A DNA stretch of 64,000 bases from Hydrogenibacillus sp. (GCA_014896255.1 JADBKT010000001.1:62001-126000); one strand, 5' to 3'; positions 53,680 to 63,181 are shown, counted from the first letter of the stretch. Notes: generated by a model not told the origin, from the sequence alone. Program-made: numbers and translations.

Positions 53680-55436
53680 GCTTTCGTCGCCTCCTTGGGC
53701 ACGTCATACCGGCGCGGACGCGGCTTGATGAGCGAGACGTCGACGTCTTCGTACTCGAACTTCGGGCCGTCCGGAGTCCAGCTCGCCTTGGTCGTCTTCA
53801 GCCATTCGGCGTCGTTGCGCTCCGGAAACTCCGGCTTGTAGTGCGCGCCGCGGCTTTCGTTGCGGTTCAAGGCGCCGATGGTGATCACGCGGGCCAGTTC
53901 GAGCATGTTCCACAGCTGCCGAACGAAGAACACGCCCTGATTGTTCCATTCCAGCGTATCGTCCAGGTTGATGTCGTGCCAGCGCTCCATGAGTTCCAAG
54001 ATCTTTTCGTCCGTCTTTTTCAGCCGGTCGTTGTAACGGACGACGGTGACGTTTTCCGTCATCCACTTGCCGAGCTCTTCATGCAGCTTGTAGGCATTCT
54101 CTTTGCCGCTGCGCATGCCGAGAATCCGGCGATATTTCTCTTCCTCGCGCTTTACGGCCGCCTCAAACAGCGTGCTCGGCGCGTCTTTCGCCGCTTTTTG
54201 AAGGCCGCGCATGTACTCGACGGCCTTCGGGCCGGCGACCATGCCGCCGAAGACGGACGACAGGAGAGAGTTCGCGCCGAGGCGGTTCGCGCCGTGGTAC
54301 TGGTAGTCCACTTCGCCGGCGGCGAACAATCCCGGGATGTTCGTCATCTGGTTGTAGTCGACCCACAGGCCGCCCATCGAATAGTGCACGGCGGGGAAGA
54401 CCTTCATCGGCACCTTCGTCGGGTCGTCGCCCATGAATTTCTCGTAGATCTCCAGCACGCCGCCGAGCTTCACCCGGAGCACCTGAGGATCGATGTGCGA
54501 CACGTCGAGGTAGACCATATGTTCCCCATTGATGCCGAGGCCCATGTCGACGACGACGCGGAAAATCTCCCGGGTGGCGATGTCGCGCGGCACGAGGTTG
54601 CCGTAGGCCGGGTATTTCTCTTCCAGGAAGTACCACGGCTTGCCGTCTTTATACACCCACACGCGGCCGCCTTCGCCGCGGATCGATTCGCTCATGAGCC
54701 TAAGCTTGTCGTCGCCGGGGATGGCCGTCGGATGGACCTGGATGAATTCGCCGTTGGCGTAAATCGCGCCCTGCTGATAGGCGGCGGAAGCGGCGCTGCC
54801 GGTGTTGATCATCGAGTTCGTCGAACGGCCGAAGATGAGCCCAGGGCCGCCGGTGGCGAGGATGACGGCGTCCGCCGGAAAAGCGCGGATCTCCATCGTC
54901 GACATGTTTTGGGCGACGATGCCCCGGGCCCGGCCTTCTTCGTCGATCGCCAGGGAGAGAAACTCCCAGTTTTCATACTTCTCCACCAGCCCGGCGACCT
55001 CATGCCGGCGCACCTGTTCATCGAGGGCGTAGAGCAACTGTTGCCCGGTCGTCGCCCCGGCAAAGGCCGTCCGGTGATAGAGCGTCCCGCCGAAACGGCG
55101 GAAGTCGAGCAGGCCCTCGGGGGTCCGGTTGAACATGACGCCCATGCGGTCGAACATGTAAATGATCCCCGGGGCCGCTTCGCACATCGCCTTGACCGGC
55201 GGCTGATTGGCCAAAAAATCGCCGCCGTAGACGGTGTCGTCGAAATGCTGCCACGGCGAGTCGCCCTCGCCCTTGGTGTTCACCGCGCCGTTGATTCCGC
55301 CCTGCGCGCAGACGGAATGCGAACGCCGCACCTTTACGATGGAAAACAGCTTTACCGGGACGCCGGCTTCCGCCGCCTTGATCGTCGCCATCAGCCCGGC
55401 CAAGCCGCCGCCGACGACGATGAGGGATTGGGACAT
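53676..55436 (-). CDS. sdhA: Succinate dehydrogenase flavoprotein subunit
   Basis: 586 aa, equal to the Bacillus enzyme. FAD site VVGGGLAGLMATIKAAEAG at the start; SHSVCAQGGINGA carries the His that binds FAD covalently; FIQVHPTAI and the active-site Arg region in GEVDYQYHGANRLGANSLLS are intact. Catalyses succinate to fumarate at the cytoplasmic face. ATG follows GGAGG. Confidence 0.97.
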   Translation of the reverse strand: MSQSLIVVGGGLAGLMATIKAAEAGVPVKLFSIVKVRRSHSVCAQGGINGAVNTKGEGDSPWQHFDDTVYGGDFLANQPPVKAMCEAAPGIIYMFDRMGVMFNRTPEGLLDFRRFGGTLYHRTAFAGATTGQQLLYALDEQVRRHEVAGLVEKYENWEFLSLAIDEEGRARGIVAQNMSTMEIRAFPADAVILATGGPGLIFGRSTNSMINTGSAASAAYQQGAIYANGEFIQVHPTAIPGDDKLRLMSESIRGEGGRVWVYKDGKPWYFLEEKYPAYGNLVPRDIATREIFRVVVDMGLGINGEHMVYLDVSHIDPQVLRVKLGGVLEIYEKFMGDDPTKVPMKVFPAVHYSMGGLWVDYNQMTNIPGLFAAGEVDYQYHGANRLGANSLLSSVFGGMVAGPKAVEYMRGLQKAAKDAPSTLFEAAVKREEEKYRRILGMRSGKENAYKLHEELGKWMTENVTVVRYNDRLKKTDEKILELMERWHDINLDDTLEWNNQGVFFVRQLWNMLELARVITIGALNRNESRGAHYKPEFPERNDAEWLKTTKASWTPDGPKFEYEDVDVSLIKPRPRRYDVPKEATKA

Positions 55437-55508
55437 GCTGTATGGGCCTCCTTAAAGTCAGTCTGAATGAGACGACAGGGGCATGCGCATGTGGCGATCG
55501 GGGCAGTC

Positions 55509-56114
55509 TTAGACGACGAACGCGAACAGCGCCATCAAACCGACGTAGGAAAGAAAGAGGAAGACGACGGCCGAGACGTACGTCATCTGGCGCTGGGCCC
55601 GCGGACCGACGGCAAGCCCCCAGCTGACGGCAAACGACCACAGGCCGTTGGAAAAGTGAAAGACCGTGGACAAAATGCCGATGACGTAGAAAGCGATCGT
55701 CACCGGATTGTCCAAGATGTTTCGCATCATTTCAAAGTTCACCGGATGCCCGAGCGCCGCCTGAACGCGCGTCTCCCAGACGTGCCAAGCAATGTAGATG
55801 AGCGTGATGAGTCCCGTCACCCGCTGCAGGTAGAACATCCAGTTGCGGAAATATCCGTAATTCGGCAGCGTTTTCTTTGCCTGAAAGGCGATGTACACGC
55901 CGTATACGGCATGAAAGACGATGGGGATGTAGATGAACACAATCTCCATCAAGAGGACGAACGGTAAGCTGTTGATCCAGCGGACCGTCGCTTCAAACCG
56001 TTCCGGTCCGCCGATCGCCGTGTAGTTGGCGATCAAATGCTCGATCAGGAAGGCCCCGATCGGGATGACACCGAGCAAGGAATGTAGTCTTCGGCTCACA
56101 AATCCATGCGCCAT
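55509..56114 (-). CDS. sdhC: Succinate dehydrogenase cytochrome b558 subunit
   Basis: 201 aa, single-polypeptide dihaem b membrane anchor of the Gram-positive type: five membrane segments (about 15-35, 60-85, 95-115, 140-160, 175-198). His residues in SLLGVIPIG... flank (RLHSLL), EHLIANYT, FHAVYGV, and HVWET are the likely haem ligands. ATG 56114 preferred over an adjacent GTG at 56117; GGGGGG lies upstream. Confidence 0.95.
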   Translation of the reverse strand: MAHGFVSRRLHSLLGVIPIGAFLIEHLIANYTAIGGPERFEATVRWINSLPFVLLMEIVFIYIPIVFHAVYGVYIAFQAKKTLPNYGYFRNWMFYLQRVTGLITLIYIAWHVWETRVQAALGHPVNFEMMRNILDNPVTIAFYVIGILSTVFHFSNGLWSFAVSWGLAVGPRAQRQMTYVSAVVFLFLSYVGLMALFAFVV

Positions 56115-56257
56115 CACGGTCCCCCCGCCTGAGGCCGGCCTTACGCCGGTGGAGCGCTTTCACGTCTCCGCGCCGGTCGGCGTTGCCGGCCGGATGAGAT
56201 TGTGAATTTCTGCACGATTGGTTCATATAGCGAAACTCCGGATCATTTTCCAAGTCC

Positions 56258-56286
56258 ATTCTACCGCCAGGACACCAAAAGGTCAA
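56258..56286 (-). promoter_or_regulatory. SigmaA promoter for sdhCAB
   Basis: TTGACC (56281-56286), 17-bp spacer, TAGAAT (56258-56263), about 140 bp upstream of sdhC, just before the lysC stop. Confidence 0.75.
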
Positions 56287-56295
56287 GAATACGGT

Positions 56296-57573
56296 TCAAC
56301 CCGCTTGTTCGGCGATGCGCGCCGCAAGGGCCCCATGGCCGCGATCATCCCCCAACCCGAATCCGGAATGGAGGACGCGGACCGCTTCGGCTCCGGCCTC
56401 CCGCGGGATGACGACCGACACCTTGATCTCCGAGGTGCTGACCATTTTCACGGCGATCCCGGCCTCCGAAAGCAGGCGGAACATCTCCGCCGCCACGCCG
56501 GGGTGCGTCACCATACCGGAACCGACGATGGACACTTTCGAGAGCCCCTGTTCCGATTCCAACGCGGCAAAGCCGAGGCGCTCCTTCAAGTCGCCGATGA
56601 CTTCCCGGGCCAGCTCGACATCGTCTTCATGGACGGAAAAGGCGACGTCGGTCGTTCCGTCGGTGCGCGTCGTGTGGATGATGATGTCCACGTTCACGTT
56701 CGCTTTGGCGAGCGCTCCAAACAATTCGGCGAGCGTCGTCTCGCGCATCGGCAGCCCGACGAGGGTCACCCGCGCGACCGCTTTGTCCAACGCCACGCCG
56801 GTGACGAGACGGCCGTTTTCCAGCGACTGTGCACGTTCCACGATCAGTGTTCCCCCTTCGTCGACATAAGATGAGGCGACCAAAAGCGGCATCCGGTGTC
56901 GTTTGGCCAATTCCACCGAGCGGGGGTGCAGAACGCCGGCACCGAGGTGCGCCAGTTCGAGCATTTCGTCGTACGTCACGGTCTGAAGCAGGCAGGCGTC
57001 CGGCACGAGACGCGGATCGGTCGTGTACACGCCGGGAACGTCGGTATAGATCTCACAGCGGTCGGCGCCCGTGGCCACGGCCAGCGCGACGGCGGTCGTA
57101 TCGCTGCCCCCGCGGCCGAGGGTGGTGATCTCCCCGTCTTCCGTCACGCCCTGAAAACCGGCGACGATGGCCACCGTCCGCGCCGCAAGGAGCGCCTCGA
57201 GCTTTTGCGCATGGATCGTTTCAATGCGCGCTTTTTCATGCACCGCTTCGGTGACGATGCCGGCCTGCCAACCGGTGAGCGACTTCGCCGGAACGCCGAG
57301 AGCGCCTAAGGCCATGGCCAACAGCGCAATCGACACTTGCTCGCCGGTGCTAAGCAGCATGTCCATCTCCCGCTCGAGGTGCGCCGCCGTCCGCCGACCG
57401 CCGGCGACGTCTTTGGCCAGCGCGATGAGCTGGTCGGTCGTCTTGCCCATGGCGCTCACCACGACGATGAGCTCGTCCCCCTGGCGCCAACGTTCGGCGA
57501 TACGCGCGGCGACGGCGCGAATGCGCTCGGCGTCCTTGACCGAAGAACCGCCGTACTTTTGAACGATGCGCAA
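56296..57573 (-). CDS. lysC: Aspartokinase
   Basis: 425 aa from TTG 57573 (GGAG 5 nt upstream). RIVQKYGGSSVKDAERI is the ATP-binding start, VVSAMGKTTDQL, GRGGSDTTAVALA and the TDVPGVYTTDPR segment follow, and two ACT domains occupy the C-terminal third (from about 265). First step of the lysine/threonine/methionine and dipicolinate pathways, as in lysC before sdhC in B. subtilis. No lysine (L-box) riboswitch fits in the short leader. Confidence 0.96.
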   Translation of the reverse strand: MRIVQKYGGSSVKDAERIRAVAARIAERWRQGDELIVVVSAMGKTTDQLIALAKDVAGGRRTAAHLEREMDMLLSTGEQVSIALLAMALGALGVPAKSLTGWQAGIVTEAVHEKARIETIHAQKLEALLAARTVAIVAGFQGVTEDGEITTLGRGGSDTTAVALAVATGADRCEIYTDVPGVYTTDPRLVPDACLLQTVTYDEMLELAHLGAGVLHPRSVELAKRHRMPLLVASSYVDEGGTLIVERAQSLENGRLVTGVALDKAVARVTLVGLPMRETTLAELFGALAKANVNVDIIIHTTRTDGTTDVAFSVHEDDVELAREVIGDLKERLGFAALESEQGLSKVSIVGSGMVTHPGVAAEMFRLLSEAGIAVKMVSTSEIKVSVVIPREAGAEAVRVLHSGFGLGDDRGHGALAARIAEQAG

Positions 57574-57657
57574 CCGATCTCCACTCCTTATCCATGTTTC
57601 ATCGCGTTTCAGATCTGCGCGTTTGCCCATCTCCGCCGCTTTTGGTCCATACGTTTC

Positions 57658-57686
57658 ATTTTAGCGAAAAGCGCATGTCGTCTCAA
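57658..57686 (-). promoter_or_regulatory. SigmaA promoter for lysC
   Basis: TTGAGA (57681-57686), 17-bp spacer and TAAAAT (57658-57663). The leader to the lysC start is about 80 nt. Confidence 0.7.
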
Positions 57687-57704
57687 TGAAAGTTTTTTCA
57701 TGAA

Positions 57705-59492
57705 TTACGCTTCATCCCCGTTCTCCTGCAATTTCGCGATGAGCGCCAACGCCGCCCGGCGACCGATCGGAAGGCGGATGAGCGTCTCGGGATCGGCCTC
57801 TTTCAGCCGCCTGAGCGAGCCGAAATGGGCGAGGATGAACTTGCGGCGCTTGGGACCGATGCCCGGGATGTCGTCCAAAAACGACGCCAGCGCCGATTTT
57901 CTCCGCACCGTATGATGGTATGCCTGGGCGAAGCGGTGCGCTTCTTCTTGAATGCGGCTGATCAAGTAGAATGCCTCGCTCGTCCGCTCCAGCGGGACCG
58001 GCCGCGGCGGATCGCCGAAGATGAGCCCCGCCGTGCGGTGCCTGTCGTCTTTGACCATGCCGGCGATGGGGATGGAAAGCCCCAGTTCGTGGCGGACGAT
58101 GTCTTCCGCCGCTTCGACCTGTGCCCGACCGCCGTCGACGAGGATGAGGTCGGGAAGCGGCGCGCCCTCCTTGAGCAAGCGCGTGTAACGCCGGCGGACG
58201 ACTTCCCGCATCGCCGCGAGGTCGTCACCGTGTACCGCCTCTTTCAGTCGGTACTTGCGGTAAAAGTCTTTGGCCGCCCGCCCGTCGACGAAGACGACGA
58301 GGGCGCTCACGGCATCGACGCCGCCGATGTGCGCGTTGTCGAACGCTTCGATCCGCGTCGGCGGGGCGATCCCGAGCGCGGCGCCGAGTTCGTCCAGCGC
58401 TTTGCTCCGTTTGCTCTCGTCTTTTTCTTTGAGGGCGAAGTGTTCGGCGAGGGCGAGCTCGGCGTTTTTCGTCGCCATTTCGACGAGGTCGCGTCCCGGT
58501 CCGCGTTTTGGAAATTTGACGCGGAGATCCAAAAACGCCTCCAGCGCCTCATCGGCGTGCTGAAGCGGCGGGAGCAAAATCTCCTGCGGCAGGTCGTCGG
58601 TCGCAAAACGGGCGTAAAACTGCGCGACGTACGAGACGAACGCGTCTTCCGCCGGAACGGCCAGCGGCACGAGATCGCTCCCCCGCTCGATGAGCCGCCC
58701 GGCGCGCATGTGGAGCACCTGTACGGAAAGCATTCCCTTGTCTTCGGCATAGCCGAAGATGTCGCGGTCGGCGTGGTCGGACAAGATGACGGACTGTTTT
58801 TCCATCACCGTGTCGATGCGCCGGATGAGGTCCCGAAGTTCCGCCGCCCGTTCAAAGTCCAGCGCCTCCGCCGCGGCGCGCATGTCCTCCTCGAGCTTCG
58901 TGCGCACCTCGCGATGCCCGCCTTTTAAGAACGCTTTGATCTCTTTGGCGATGGCTTCGTATTGTTCCGTTTCGACCGTCCGGATGCACGGCGCCAGGCA
59001 TTGCCCGAGATGGTAGTACAAGCAGGCGCGGTTCGGCAGCGTCCGGCATTTGCGGAGCGGATACAACCGGTCCAAGAGGCGCTTCGTCTCCCGTGCCGCG
59101 GTGGCGTCCGGATACGGGCCGAAGTAGTGGCCGTCGCCCGATTTGACGCGTCGCGTCACTTCCAGGCGCGGATGGCGCTCTTGGGTCAACTTGATGTACG
59201 GATAGCTCTTGTCGTCCTTGAGCATCACGTTGTAGCGCGGCGCGTACTTTTTGATCAAGTTCATCTCCAGGATCAGCGACTCGACCGCGCTTTGCGTGAC
59301 GATGTATTCGAAGTCGGCGATATCCTGCACGAGGCGCTCCGTCTTCGCGTCGTGCGATCCGGTGAAGTACGAACGGACGCGGTGTTTGAGCGACTTTGCC
59401 TTGCCGACGTAGATGACGTTGCCGTCACGGTCTTTCATCAGATAGCAGCCCGGCGCATCCGGAAGGAGCGCCAACTTATCCCTGAGCTCCAC
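57705..59492 (-). CDS. uvrC: Excinuclease ABC subunit C
   Basis: Nucleotide excision repair nuclease. 595 aa from GTG 59492 (AAGGTGATC upstream); a GTG at 59501 is the alternative. The GIY-YIG domain is at the N-terminus (PGCYLMKDRDGNVIYVGKAKS), a UVR motif near residues 195-230, the RNase H-like C-nuclease with IEAFDNAHIGG and LILVDGGRAQVEAA, and a C-terminal helix-hairpin-helix pair (DDIPGIGPKRRKFILAHFGS). Confidence 0.96.
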   Translation of the reverse strand: MELRDKLALLPDAPGCYLMKDRDGNVIYVGKAKSLKHRVRSYFTGSHDAKTERLVQDIADFEYIVTQSAVESLILEMNLIKKYAPRYNVMLKDDKSYPYIKLTQERHPRLEVTRRVKSGDGHYFGPYPDATAARETKRLLDRLYPLRKCRTLPNRACLYYHLGQCLAPCIRTVETEQYEAIAKEIKAFLKGGHREVRTKLEEDMRAAAEALDFERAAELRDLIRRIDTVMEKQSVILSDHADRDIFGYAEDKGMLSVQVLHMRAGRLIERGSDLVPLAVPAEDAFVSYVAQFYARFATDDLPQEILLPPLQHADEALEAFLDLRVKFPKRGPGRDLVEMATKNAELALAEHFALKEKDESKRSKALDELGAALGIAPPTRIEAFDNAHIGGVDAVSALVVFVDGRAAKDFYRKYRLKEAVHGDDLAAMREVVRRRYTRLLKEGAPLPDLILVDGGRAQVEAAEDIVRHELGLSIPIAGMVKDDRHRTAGLIFGDPPRPVPLERTSEAFYLISRIQEEAHRFAQAYHHTVRRKSALASFLDDIPGIGPKRRKFILAHFGSLRRLKEADPETLIRLPIGRRAALALIAKLQENGDEA

Positions 59493-59522
59493 GACGATCA
59501 CCTTCGGTTCTTTTCCGCCTTT

Positions 59523-59531
59523 ATTGTAGCA
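59523..59531 (-). promoter_or_regulatory. Extended -10 element for uvrC
   Basis: TGCTACAAT on the minus strand (-10 TACAAT at 59523-59528) with no convincing -35, about 25 bp upstream of the uvrC start. Confidence 0.45.
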
Positions 59532-59567
59532 CAATCTCGACGTACATCATCGCCGCCCAACCGCCGA

Positions 59568-59596
59568 TTGTCAGGCGGGCCACAAAAGCGTATAAT
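59568..59596 (+). promoter_or_regulatory. SigmaA promoter for the MFS transporter gene
   Basis: TTGTCA (59568-59573), 17-bp spacer and a perfect TATAAT (59591-59596), about 50 bp before the ATG. Confidence 0.8.
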
Positions 59597-59646
59597 TTCG
59601 GGTATCGAAACAGAGCCATGATCAACACCGAGAAGAGAGGAATGCC

Positions 59647-60924
59647 ATGCGTACTGCCGCCGATGGCCAAAGCCGCGTGATCCGGACCGAGAAACGCGAA
59701 AATACGACGTATTTGCTCATCTTGATCTTCATCAGCCTCGCCCACCTGTTCAACGACGCGATGCAGGCTGTCGTCCCGGCCATTTTCCCCATCTTGCGCG
59801 ACACCCTCGCCCTCGACTACGTCCAACTGGGGTGGATCAGCTTCACGTTGAACGCCACCTCGTCGCTCCTGCAACCGGTCATCGGCTTCGGAACAGACCG
59901 CCGGCCGCTCGTCTACCTGCTGCCGGCAGGCATGCTCCTCTCCCTTGCCGGCATGATCGCCCTGGGGCTTTCGCCGGGCTTTCATCACGTGCTCTTGGCG
60001 GTCTTCTTGGTCGGGCTCGGTTCGGCGGTCTTCCACCCGGAAGCATCCCGTGTCGCTTATCTGGCGGGCGGCGCGCGCCGCGGGCTCGGTCAATCCATCT
60101 TTCAAGTCGGCGGCAACACCGGACAATCGCTTGCGCCGCTTTTCACCGCCCTCATCTTCGTCCCCTTCGGTCAGCGGGCGGCGCTCACCTTCGCCCTTCC
60201 GGCGGCGACTGCGGCGGGGCTCATGCTGTACATCGCCGCATGGCGAAAACAGATGGCCAGCGTCGATCGAACGGCTTCCGCAGTCCGGATGATCGCACAC
60301 GATACGTCCCGCCGGACTTCGATCGTCCGCGCCCGGACGACGGCGCTCATCGTCCTCGTCGCCTTCGTCTTCGTCCGCTCCTGGTACAGTGTCGGGATGA
60401 GCAATTTTTATGCCTTTTACTTGATCCATCACTATGGGTTTACCATCAAAACCGCGCAACTCTATCTCTTTCTGTTCTTGGCCGCCGGCGCGCTGGGAAC
60501 GTTCCTCGGCGGCCCGATGGCCGACCGCTTCGGGCAAAAGACGGTCATCGTCGCCTCGATGCTCGGCGCGGCGCCGATCGCCCTCCTCTTGCCGTACGTC
60601 GGCCCGACGCCCGCGCTCATCCTCGTCGCGCTGCTCGGCTTTATCATCCTGTCCAGTTATTCGGTGACCGTCATCTACGCCCAGGAACTGTTCCCCGGTC
60701 ACGTCGGCGCCATGAGCGGGCTTGTCATCGGTCTCGCCTTCGGCATGGGGGCGATCGGCGCGATCGCCGTCGGCACGTTCATCGAGCATTTCGGCATCGA
60801 TCCGGCCATGAGGGTCTTAAGCGCGCTGCCGCTCGTCGGCGCGATCGCCCTCTTTCTCCCAGGGGACCGGCGTGTCGCCGAATGGCAGGTGACGGGCCGC
60901 AAGCGGCATACGCTCGAGAAATGA
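59647..60924 (+). CDS. MFS transporter of the fosmidomycin-resistance (Fsr) family
   Basis: 425 aa, twelve membrane helices with a cytoplasmic loop near residues 205-225. The N-terminal half has LAHLFNDAMQAVVPAIFPIL and GSAVFHPEASRVAYLAGGAR, then GLGQSIFQVGGNTGQSLAP, which are diagnostic of Fsr. Such exporters give fosmidomycin resistance when overexpressed; their natural substrate is unknown. Single gene with its own promoter and terminator; GAGAGGAA precedes the ATG. Confidence 0.9.
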   Translation: MRTAADGQSRVIRTEKRENTTYLLILIFISLAHLFNDAMQAVVPAIFPILRDTLALDYVQLGWISFTLNATSSLLQPVIGFGTDRRPLVYLLPAGMLLSLAGMIALGLSPGFHHVLLAVFLVGLGSAVFHPEASRVAYLAGGARRGLGQSIFQVGGNTGQSLAPLFTALIFVPFGQRAALTFALPAATAAGLMLYIAAWRKQMASVDRTASAVRMIAHDTSRRTSIVRARTTALIVLVAFVFVRSWYSVGMSNFYAFYLIHHYGFTIKTAQLYLFLFLAAGALGTFLGGPMADRFGQKTVIVASMLGAAPIALLLPYVGPTPALILVALLGFIILSSYSVTVIYAQELFPGHVGAMSGLVIGLAFGMGAIGAIAVGTFIEHFGIDPAMRVLSALPLVGAIALFLPGDRRVAEWQVTGRKRHTLEK

Positions 60925-60932
60925 AACGCACC

Positions 60933-60972
60933 AAAAAAAGCACCGCCCGAAGTCCATCGGGCGATGCTTTTC
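60933..60972. terminator. Bidirectional terminator between the MFS gene and acsA
   Basis: AAAAGCA-c-CGCCCGA / TCGGGCG-a-TGCTTTT around a 6-nt loop, with T-runs on both strands, serving the convergent genes. Confidence 0.9.
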
Positions 60973-60997
60973 GATGACTCCCCATCATTTTTCATTG

Positions 60998-62743
60998 TCA
61001 ATTTTCCATCGTCGACAAGTCTCCGGTCGGAAGCCCGAGCTCCCACGCTTTGAGGACGCGGCGCATGATTTTGCCGCTGCGCGTCTTCGGCAGGCTGTCG
61101 CGGAATTCGATCTCGCGCGGCGCGGCGTGGGCCGCCAGGCCGGTTTTGACGAACTGCCGGATGTCTTCTTTGAGCTCCTCGCTCGGCGTATATCCGGCGC
61201 GCAAGGCGACGAACGCCTTGATGATCTCCCCGCGGACGGGGTCGGGCTTGCCGATGACGGCCGCCTCCGCCACGGCCGGGTGCTCGACGAGCTTCGATTC
61301 GACTTCAAACGGGCCGACGCGCTCCCCGGCAGTCATGATCACGTCGTCGGCGCGCCCTTTGAACCAGACGTAGCCGTCTTCGTCCATCGCCGCCACGTCG
61401 CCGGAGAGATACCAGCCGGGAAATTTGAAGTACTCTTGGTATTTGGCCTCATTCTTCCAGATTTTGCGCATCATCCCCGGCCACGGCGTCTTGATGCACA
61501 AGTTGCCGATTTCACCGCGCGGCACCTCCCGGCCTTCGTCGTCCAAGATGGCGACTTCGACCCCCGGGAACGGACGGCCCATCGAGCCGGGCTTGATCGG
61601 CACGGACGGGAAGTTGACGATGAGCTGCCCGCCCGTTTCCGTCATCCACCACGTGTCGTGGATGCGCTGCCCGTACACCCTGAGGCCCCAGCGGACGACT
61701 TCCGCGTTGAGCGGTTCGCCGACGCTCAGGACGTGCCGGAGCGAGCTCAAATCGTACTTCCGGACGACGTCTTCGCCCGCCCCCATGAGCATGCGGAACG
61801 CCGTCGGCGCGCTGTACCAGACCGTCACGCGGTACTTTTCGATCGTCCGGTACCAGTCGTCGGGGTTGAAGCGCCCGCCGCGGACGACGGTGGAGACGCC
61901 GTTCAACCACGGGGCGAAGGCGCCGTAGCTCGTCCCGGTGACCCATCCGGGGTCGGCCGTGCACCAGTAGATGTCGTCCTCTTTGAAATCGAGCACCCAT
62001 TTGCCCGTCTGGTAGTGGTGGATCATCGCGTTGTGCACGTGATAGACGCCCTTCGGCTTGCCCGTCGAGCCCGAGGTGTAGTGCAGGATGAGCCCGTCTT
62101 CGCGGTCGACCCACTCGATGTTGAGCTCGCGAGAGGCCTCCGCCATTTCCGCCTCATAGCTGTAGAAAGCGGTGTGGCCGTCCGCCGGGGGGACGTCTTC
62201 CGCGCCGACGAGGATGATGTGCCGAAGCGCCGGAAGCTCCCGGTACGGCACCCGCGGCAAGAGCTCGGGGGTGGTGACGAGGGCGACCGCTTCGCTGTCG
62301 GCCAAGCGATCTTTGACCGCCTGTTCCATGAACGCTTCAAAGAGCGGGCCGGCCACCGCCCCGACTTTGATGATGCCGAACAGGCTGACGTACGTCTCCG
62401 GGCTGCGCGGCAAGAAGATGAAGATGCGGTCTCCTTTTTGCACGCCGAGTTTGCGGAGGACGTTGCCGAAGCGGTTGGAGAGCTCTTTCATCTGCAGAAA
62501 GGTGTATTGTTCTTCCCGCTTCGCGTCGCTGTAGTACAAGGCGATCTTGTTCTTGCGCCACGTCTCCGCATGGCGGTCGATCGCCTCATAGGCCATGTTC
62601 ACCTTGCCCGTCGCCTGCCAGCTGAAGGCCTGTTCCACGTCTTCCCAGCGAAACGTCCGATAGGTCTCCTCATAGTCTCGCAAGTTCGGATCCTTGGCCG
62701 TGGGCATGATCAATTCTTGAGCCGTTCCTTGCGCTTCGCTCAT
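60998..62743 (-). CDS. acsA: Acetyl-CoA synthetase AcsA
   Basis: Activates acetate to acetyl-CoA via acetyl-AMP. 581 aa. The AMP-binding core has LHYTSGSTGKPKGVYHVH (P-loop) near residue 220 and HDTWWMTETGGQ near 340; WYLSGDVAAMDEDGYVWFKGRADDVI is the hinge, and the C-terminus carries the acetylation Lys in LPKTRSGKIMRRVLKA. ATG 62743, with its SD inside a hairpin. It is the intact relative of the fragment just upstream. Confidence 0.95.
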   Translation of the reverse strand: MSEAQGTAQELIMPTAKDPNLRDYEETYRTFRWEDVEQAFSWQATGKVNMAYEAIDRHAETWRKNKIALYYSDAKREEQYTFLQMKELSNRFGNVLRKLGVQKGDRIFIFLPRSPETYVSLFGIIKVGAVAGPLFEAFMEQAVKDRLADSEAVALVTTPELLPRVPYRELPALRHIILVGAEDVPPADGHTAFYSYEAEMAEASRELNIEWVDREDGLILHYTSGSTGKPKGVYHVHNAMIHHYQTGKWVLDFKEDDIYWCTADPGWVTGTSYGAFAPWLNGVSTVVRGGRFNPDDWYRTIEKYRVTVWYSAPTAFRMLMGAGEDVVRKYDLSSLRHVLSVGEPLNAEVVRWGLRVYGQRIHDTWWMTETGGQLIVNFPSVPIKPGSMGRPFPGVEVAILDDEGREVPRGEIGNLCIKTPWPGMMRKIWKNEAKYQEYFKFPGWYLSGDVAAMDEDGYVWFKGRADDVIMTAGERVGPFEVESKLVEHPAVAEAAVIGKPDPVRGEIIKAFVALRAGYTPSEELKEDIRQFVKTGLAAHAAPREIEFRDSLPKTRSGKIMRRVLKAWELGLPTGDLSTMEN

Positions 62744-62749
62744 GTTCGT

Positions 62750-62768
62750 GCTCCGAGCCGCTCGGAGC
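62750..62768 (-). promoter_or_regulatory. Hairpin covering the acsA Shine-Dalgarno
   Basis: GCTCCGAG / CTCGGAGC, 8-bp stem with a 3-nt loop; the downstream arm contains the GGAG that serves as SD for acsA, so folding would hide it. Confidence 0.6.
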
Positions 62769-62809
62769 CCACACCTCCTTGCCGTCTTTTAAACCAGTTT
62801 AGCACAAGA

Positions 62810-62840
62810 TTTCAGCGCTTTCTACATTTAAGCGCTTTTT
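62810..62840 (-). promoter_or_regulatory. Two CcpA cre-like sites upstream of acsA
   Basis: On the minus strand AAAAAGCGCTTAAA (62827-62840) and AGAAAGCGCTGAAA (62810-62823) share the core AAAGCGCT and each match most of the cre consensus TGAAARCGYTTWCN. A weak -10 (TAAACT at 62796-62801) follows. acsA is under CcpA in B. subtilis. Confidence 0.45.
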
Positions 62841-62887
62841 CTCCCGGGTTCGCGTTTCGTTCGGCGCTGGGGTTTAAGGTCGGCGCT

Positions 62888-63181
62888 TCACGTTCCGCGC
62901 ATCGCGCCGAGACGTCGCCACGCCTGCGCCACCTCCGCCACGCTCGTTTCGTCTTCGATCGTGGAGACATCTCCCACTTCTTGCCCGACGAGCACCGCTT
63001 TGAGGACGCGGCGCATAATCTTGCCGCTGCGCGTCTTCGGCAGCATCGGTACGAAGATCAGGTCCCCGACGACGGCGACGGGGCCGAGCGCCTGGCGAAC
63101 CGTCTGCCGGAGCTCGACTTCGAGGGCCGGCGACGGCTGAACGTTCCCTTTCAACACGACAAAGGCGGCGATGACCGCCCG
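62888..63181 (-). pseudogene. 3' fragment of an acetyl-CoA synthetase gene
   Basis: About 95 codons encode the C-terminal domain only: [34 protein letters not shown], then LPKTRSGKIMRRVLKAVLVGQ. No start, P-loop or core. The sequence is clearly related to but different from the intact acsA beside it. It is joined, out of frame, to the 5' part of leuC at about 63170-63180. Confidence 0.85.

Noticed and set aside
53841-55466. 541-codon plus-strand frame opposite sdhA
   Set aside because: Antisense of an intact sdhA; the composition (Val/Asp/Arg/His-rich) is typical of such shadows.
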